The notes under the pieces: model-generated
The model's database searches: none
What the model was told of the DNA's origin: nothing
Seen by the model: the letters and a program-made list of their open reading frames with translations, nothing else
Translations under genes and position numbers: made by a program
Source: Cyanobacteria bacterium T3Sed10_344R1
Lineage (GTDB): Bacteria > Cyanobacteriota > Cyanobacteriia > Phormidesmidales > Phormidesmidaceae
Direction: 5' to 3'
DNA length: 7,667 bases
NCBI GenBank assembly: GCA_003566335.1
Contig: PXDR01000570.1
Location: 1 to 7,667, forward strand
Shown: one piece after another, positions 5,280 to 7,667 of the stretch
Position numbering within the stretch: the first letter of the stretch is position 1
Layout of the letters: each line of letters starts with the position of its first letter

Positions 5280-6546
5280 ATAGAGCCGCCTCTAGGCGCT
5301 CAACCAGGGCGTCGTCCCCTTCGGCTAGGGCGATCGCATTTTGGCCGCGACAGCTAGGGGTGCGGACGTTGGCCCCCGCTTCGACCAGCCGGGTAACTAA
5401 GGTTAGGTTGAGCTGGATTTGGTGGATTTGGGCCTCGGGGTCGTTGGGATGGGGGGTGGGTCGTTGGATCAGCGGCGGGAGCTGCGATCGCACCCCTTGG
5501 CGGTGGTGCACAATCAAGCTGTGGAGCGGGGTACAGCCTGACAAGTCAAATTGATTGGGATCTGCCTCTGCTGCTAGCAGCGCCTCGACAATGGGGAGGG
5601 TGTCATCCCCAGGGCTAAAGCGAGGAAACACCGCATAGTGCAAGGGGATATCCCCCCGTCGATCGCGATTATTGGGGTCAGCCTCTGCGGCCAGCAGTGT
5701 TTCGACCAGGGCCAGTTGACGGCTGCGCACGGCGTAGGTCAGTAGGGGAAAGCCCTCCACCATGGCGTCAGGATCTGCACCGCGTTCTAGCAGGGCGGCG
5801 GCGATCGCAGCTCGGTCAGCGGGGTTACCTGCCGTGGTCTGCACCAGTTCTGCCAGACTGGCCTCCCCAGCGGCGGCGACCAGCGAAGCCCCATCATCGT
5901 CCGTCGCTGCCAAGAGCTGTTCGACCCGATCGAGATCTGCCCAAAAGCTGGCATTTACCAAGGCCCGCCCCGAAGGTCGAGCGCCTGCGGCTAACAGTTG
6001 GGCCACGATTGCCGGGTCTTGGGTGACGGCTAGGGCGGTTTTGCCGTGGGGATTGGGGAAGTTGGGATTAGTGCCCACCGTCAGCAGGGCCGACGTTTGC
6101 CAGCTCAAGTTATGGCGGCTGGTTTCAACTAAAAGCTGTTGCCGCAGTCGGAGCAGGTTTCCTCGGCGGGCGCTTTGGTTGAGGTGGGCCGTGGTGCCCT
6201 GGGTGTCGAACTGGCCCCACAGGCCGATTGCCCCTAATAGCAGCAACGGCGGGATTAGGCTGGCAATGCGCTTAACCACGGCGCTGCCCCGCCAAGACCA
6301 CTTACGACCGACACGACGCAGAAGAAGCCAGGCCAGCAGGGTGGGAATCACGGCACTGGCGACCCCGACCAGAGGGCTGAGCCAAAGCGCGATCGCAACT
6401 TGGGCCAACCCACCGGGTAGCACCGCCAGCCAGGGCAGCACCGCCAGCCGCAGCAGCCACCAGCCCAGCAGACCAGCCAGCCCCCACAGGCCAACAGTCC
6501 CGAGATTAAGGAATAGGGTTAACAGTCGCAGCAATCGCCTCATCAT
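5278..6546 (-). CDS. Membrane-anchored ankyrin-repeat protein of unknown function
   Basis: A 422-residue protein with two parts. Residues 1-111 are strongly hydrophobic: segments at about 8-31, 33-76 and 93-111 suggest three or four membrane helices, with Arg/Lys-rich ends at 3-7 and 77-93. Residues about 165-422 are ankyrin-like repeats: GKTALAVT...LLAAGARP (168-191), AIAAALLERGADPDA (247-261), VETLLAAEADPNNRD (281-295), GDIPLHYAV (298-306) with VEALLAAEADPN (320-331), and GCTPLHSLI (337-345) with LVEAGANVRT (387-396). The repeat at 195-240 is degenerate, and a low-complexity insert (about 355-378) splits the last full one. Ankyrin repeats bind proteins; no catalytic domain is visible. By the positive-inside rule the basic 77-93 loop should be cytoplasmic, placing the repeats outside the cytoplasm; this is inference. 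Start is one of two adjacent ATGs, with no Shine-Dalgarno sequence. The nearest minus-strand gene downstream is the Uma2 gene, 106 bp away. Confidence 0.85.
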   Translation of the reverse strand: MMRRLLRLLTLFLNLGTVGLWGLAGLLGWWLLRLAVLPWLAVLPGGLAQVAIALWLSPLVGVASAVIPTLLAWLLLRRVGRKWSWRGSAVVKRIASLIPPLLLLGAIGLWGQFDTQGTTAHLNQSARRGNLLRLRQQLLVETSRHNLSWQTSALLTVGTNPNFPNPHGKTALAVTQDPAIVAQLLAAGARPSGRALVNASFWADLDRVEQLLAATDDDGASLVAAAGEASLAELVQTTAGNPADRAAIAAALLERGADPDAMVEGFPLLTYAVRSRQLALVETLLAAEADPNNRDRRGDIPLHYAVFPRFSPGDDTLPIVEALLAAEADPNQFDLSGCTPLHSLIVHHRQGVRSQLPPLIQRPTPHPNDPEAQIHQIQLNLTLVTRLVEAGANVRTPSCRGQNAIALAEGDDALVERLEAAL

Positions 6547-6672
6547 GGTTCAATTTTGAGCAAAAATCCTGGTTCTGACAGCTTTTAGACCGATCAAGGG
6601 CGCACCCCCCTTTAGAATGGGCAAAATCCCCCACCGGGCATAAGTCACTTCTGGATGCGATCGCCCTGCATT

Positions 6673-6745
6673 ACCCCCTCTAACTCCCCCTTGGTAAGGG
6701 GGAGGACTAGAGTTTCCCCCCTGCCAAGGGGGGATTAAGGGGGGT
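6673..6745. repeat. Nested C-run/G-run inverted repeat (MITE-like)
   Basis: The 73-bp element has imperfect terminal inverted repeats, ACCCCCTCTAA (6673-6683) and TTAAGGGGGGT (6735-6745), which agree at 9 of 11 positions. Inside are two hairpins: CTCCCCCTT-GGT-AAGGGGGAG (6684-6704, a perfect 9-bp stem) and TCCCCCCT-GCCA-AGGGGGGA (6715-6734, a perfect 8-bp stem). Elements of this look are common between genes in filamentous cyanobacteria. The RNA from either strand would fold strongly and could slow or stop transcription, but no T-run follows, so I do not call it a terminator. Confidence 0.75.
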
Positions 6746-6854
6746 CTGCAAGGCCCATAAGAACCCATCAGAGATATGTGTACTTAGTAGCCCCCAACAG
6801 GGGGAGGGCGTACCCCAATGCCCCAGCCCCCCAAGTTCCCCCGAGTCCCTAGTT

Positions 6855-6860
6855 GAGGAG
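6855..6860 (+). promoter_or_regulatory. Ribosome-binding site of ureC
   Basis: GAGGAG ends seven bases before the ATG at 6868, an ideal spacing. It supports that start over the in-frame ATG at 6880. It is the only strong Shine-Dalgarno sequence among the genes in the window. Confidence 0.8.
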
Positions 6861-6867
6861 TGCCTGC

Positions 6868-7667
6868 ATGAGCTACCGCATGGATCGCCGCGCCTATGCC
6901 GAGACCTTTGGCCCTACCGTCGGCGATCGCATTCGCCTGGCCGACACCGAGTTAATTATCGAGGTTGAGCAAGATTTAACGGTCTACGGCGACGAGGTCA
7001 AATTTGGCGGCGGCAAGGTGATTCGAGACGGCATGGGCCAGTCGCCGATTTCCCGAGCGGAGGGGGCAGTGGATACGGTGATCACCAATGCCCTAATTTT
7101 GGACTGGTGGGGCATCATCAAGGCCGACATCGGCATCAAGGACGGGCGGATCTGCCAAATCGGCAAGGCGGGCAACCCCTACATTCAGGACAACATCGAC
7201 ATCATCATTGGCCCCAGCACCGAAGCCATCGCCGGGGAAGGGAAGATCGTCACCGCCGGGGGCATTGACACCCACATCCACTTTATTTCGCCCCAGCAGA
7301 TCGAAACTGCGATCGCATCGGGCATCACCACCATGATCGGCGGCGGCACCGGCCCCGCCACCGGCACCAACGCCACCACCTGCACCCCCGGTGTTTGGCA
7401 CATCTGGCGGATGCTGCAAGCTGCCGACGCCTTCCCGATGAATCTGGGCTTTTTGGGCAAGGGCAACAGCGCCCAGCCCCAGGGCTTAGTGGAGCAAGTC
7501 CAGGCCGGAGCTCTGGGCCTGAAGCTGCACGAAGACTGGGGCACCACCCCTGCCGCCATCGACACCTGCCTCAGCGTCGCCGACGACTATGACGTGTCCG
7601 TGGCCATCCACACCGACACCTTGAACGAAGCCGGGTTTGTGGAAAACACCATCGCCGCCTTCAAGAA
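6868..7667 (+). CDS. ureC: Urease subunit alpha, 5' part (cut by the window edge)
   Basis: The catalytic subunit of the cytoplasmic nickel enzyme urease, which splits urea to ammonia and carbamate (then CO2). The frame is open from ATG to the window edge, 266 full codons of the usual ~570. It opens with MSYRMDRRAYAETFGPTVGD, typical of UreC. The metal-site residues present are His136 and His138 (GGIDTHIHF), Lys219 of GLKLHEDWG (the lysine that becomes carbamylated and bridges the two nickels), His221, and His248 (AIHTDTLNE); numbering is two higher than in the Klebsiella enzyme. The rest of the nickel site and the active-site flap lie beyond the window. ureA and ureB, often directly upstream of ureC, are absent here: 321 bp of noncoding DNA and a divergent ankyrin gene precede it. 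It therefore has its own start signals. Accessory genes (ureD-G) are not in view. Confidence 0.97.
   Translation, partial: MSYRMDRRAYAETFGPTVGDRIRLADTELIIEVEQDLTVYGDEVKFGGGKVIRDGMGQSPISRAEGAVDTVITNALILDWWGIIKADIGIKDGRICQIGKAGNPYIQDNIDIIIGPSTEAIAGEGKIVTAGGIDTHIHFISPQQIETAIASGITTMIGGGTGPATGTNATTCTPGVWHIWRMLQAADAFPMNLGFLGKGNSAQPQGLVEQVQAGALGLKLHEDWGTTPAAIDTCLSVADDYDVSVAIHTDTLNEAGFVENTIAAFK

Larger units (their letters stand above)
6547..6867. other. Divergent intergenic region between the ankyrin gene and ureC
   Basis: Holds the upstream regions of two divergent genes. It contains a HIP1 octamer (6657-6664), a nested inverted repeat (6673-6745), and a third small hairpin CCCCC-AACA-GGGGG (6791-6804). 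The stretch 6604-6632, with CCCCCC and later CCCCC runs, may be a decayed fragment of the same repeat family. A 72-codon minus-strand frame across it encodes Pro/Gly-rich sequence typical of translated repeat and is not a gene. I checked each GTA for the NtcA site GTA-N8-TAC and found none; the closest is GTA-N8-GAC at 6694-6707, inside the repeat. No clean ureC promoter could be chosen. Confidence 0.8.
1034..7316. repeat. HIP1 octamers (GCGATCGC), 15 copies
   Basis: GCGATCGC starts at 1034, 1535, 2063, 2223, 2486, 4094, 4397, 5155, 5330, 5484, 5801, 6389, 6657, 6923 and 7309. That is about one per 510 bases, against roughly 0.1-0.3 expected in the whole window by base odds. HIP1 is a hallmark of many cyanobacterial genomes. 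Copies lie both in genes and between them; 2493-4094 in purL is the longest gap between neighbouring copies. Confidence 0.95.

Noticed and set aside
5762..6559. 265-codon open frame on the plus strand
   Set aside because: It lies antisense to the ankyrin gene. The product is rich in Ser, Ala and Arg with no domain pattern, while the minus strand shows clear membrane helices and repeats.
6694..6707. NtcA-like site GTA-N8-GAC upstream of ureC
   Set aside because: The second half-site is GAC and not TAC, no -10 box sits about 22 bases downstream, and it lies inside the repeat hairpins.
6550..6768. 72-codon minus-strand frame
   Set aside because: It runs through the nested inverted repeat, and the Pro/Gly-rich product with PPLIPPWQGG-type phrases is what such repeats give when translated.
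7093..7565. Minus-strand frames of 108 and 126 codons
   Set aside because: Both are antisense to ureC. The plus-strand frame has all expected urease metal ligands, and the antisense products are Gly/Ala- or Pro/Ser-rich with no recognisable motif.

Overview
The window looks like chromosomal DNA of a GC-rich, probably filamentous, cyanobacterium. The octamer GCGATCGC (the cyanobacterial HIP1 palindrome) occurs 15 times by eye in 7.7 kb. The PurF is of the iron-sulfur, propeptide-bearing type. purL and purF lie head to tail, as in many cyanobacteria, and one intergenic region carries a C-run/G-run nested inverted repeat of the kind scattered through filamentous cyanobacterial genomes. A genus such as Leptolyngbya or Nodosilinea is a guess; the phylum is well supported.

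Layout, left to right. purF (minus) encodes amidophosphoribosyltransferase, step 1 of de novo purine synthesis. A 373-bp spacer follows, with a cluster of TGATCA palindromes and a weak terminator-like hairpin. purL (minus) encodes FGAM synthase, step 4. The next 259-bp spacer appears to hold a small RNA gene on the plus strand: an intrinsic terminator, with no plus-strand protein gene in front of it, is preceded by a stem-loop displaying CTACAGGGAACACACTAG, which resembles the Yfr2/Cyano-1 family. A CRP-like palindrome sits between this RNA and purL. Then come a Uma2 (DUF820) family gene (minus) of lower GC, a short spacer with a perfect 16-bp tandem duplication, and a membrane-anchored ankyrin-repeat gene (minus). 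A 321-bp divergent spacer with the nested inverted repeat precedes the 5' part of ureC (plus), the urease catalytic subunit, cut by the right edge.

How the genes relate. purL and purF act in the same pathway, though the long spacer suggests separate promoters or a processed transcript. Urease releases ammonia and CO2 from urea and so feeds nitrogen metabolism, but nothing shows co-regulation with the purine genes. The Uma2 and ankyrin genes look like accessory insertions of unknown role. The most interesting item is the candidate Yfr2-like RNA between purL and the Uma2 gene. I found no CRISPR array, tRNA, rRNA, transposase or new multi-gene system.
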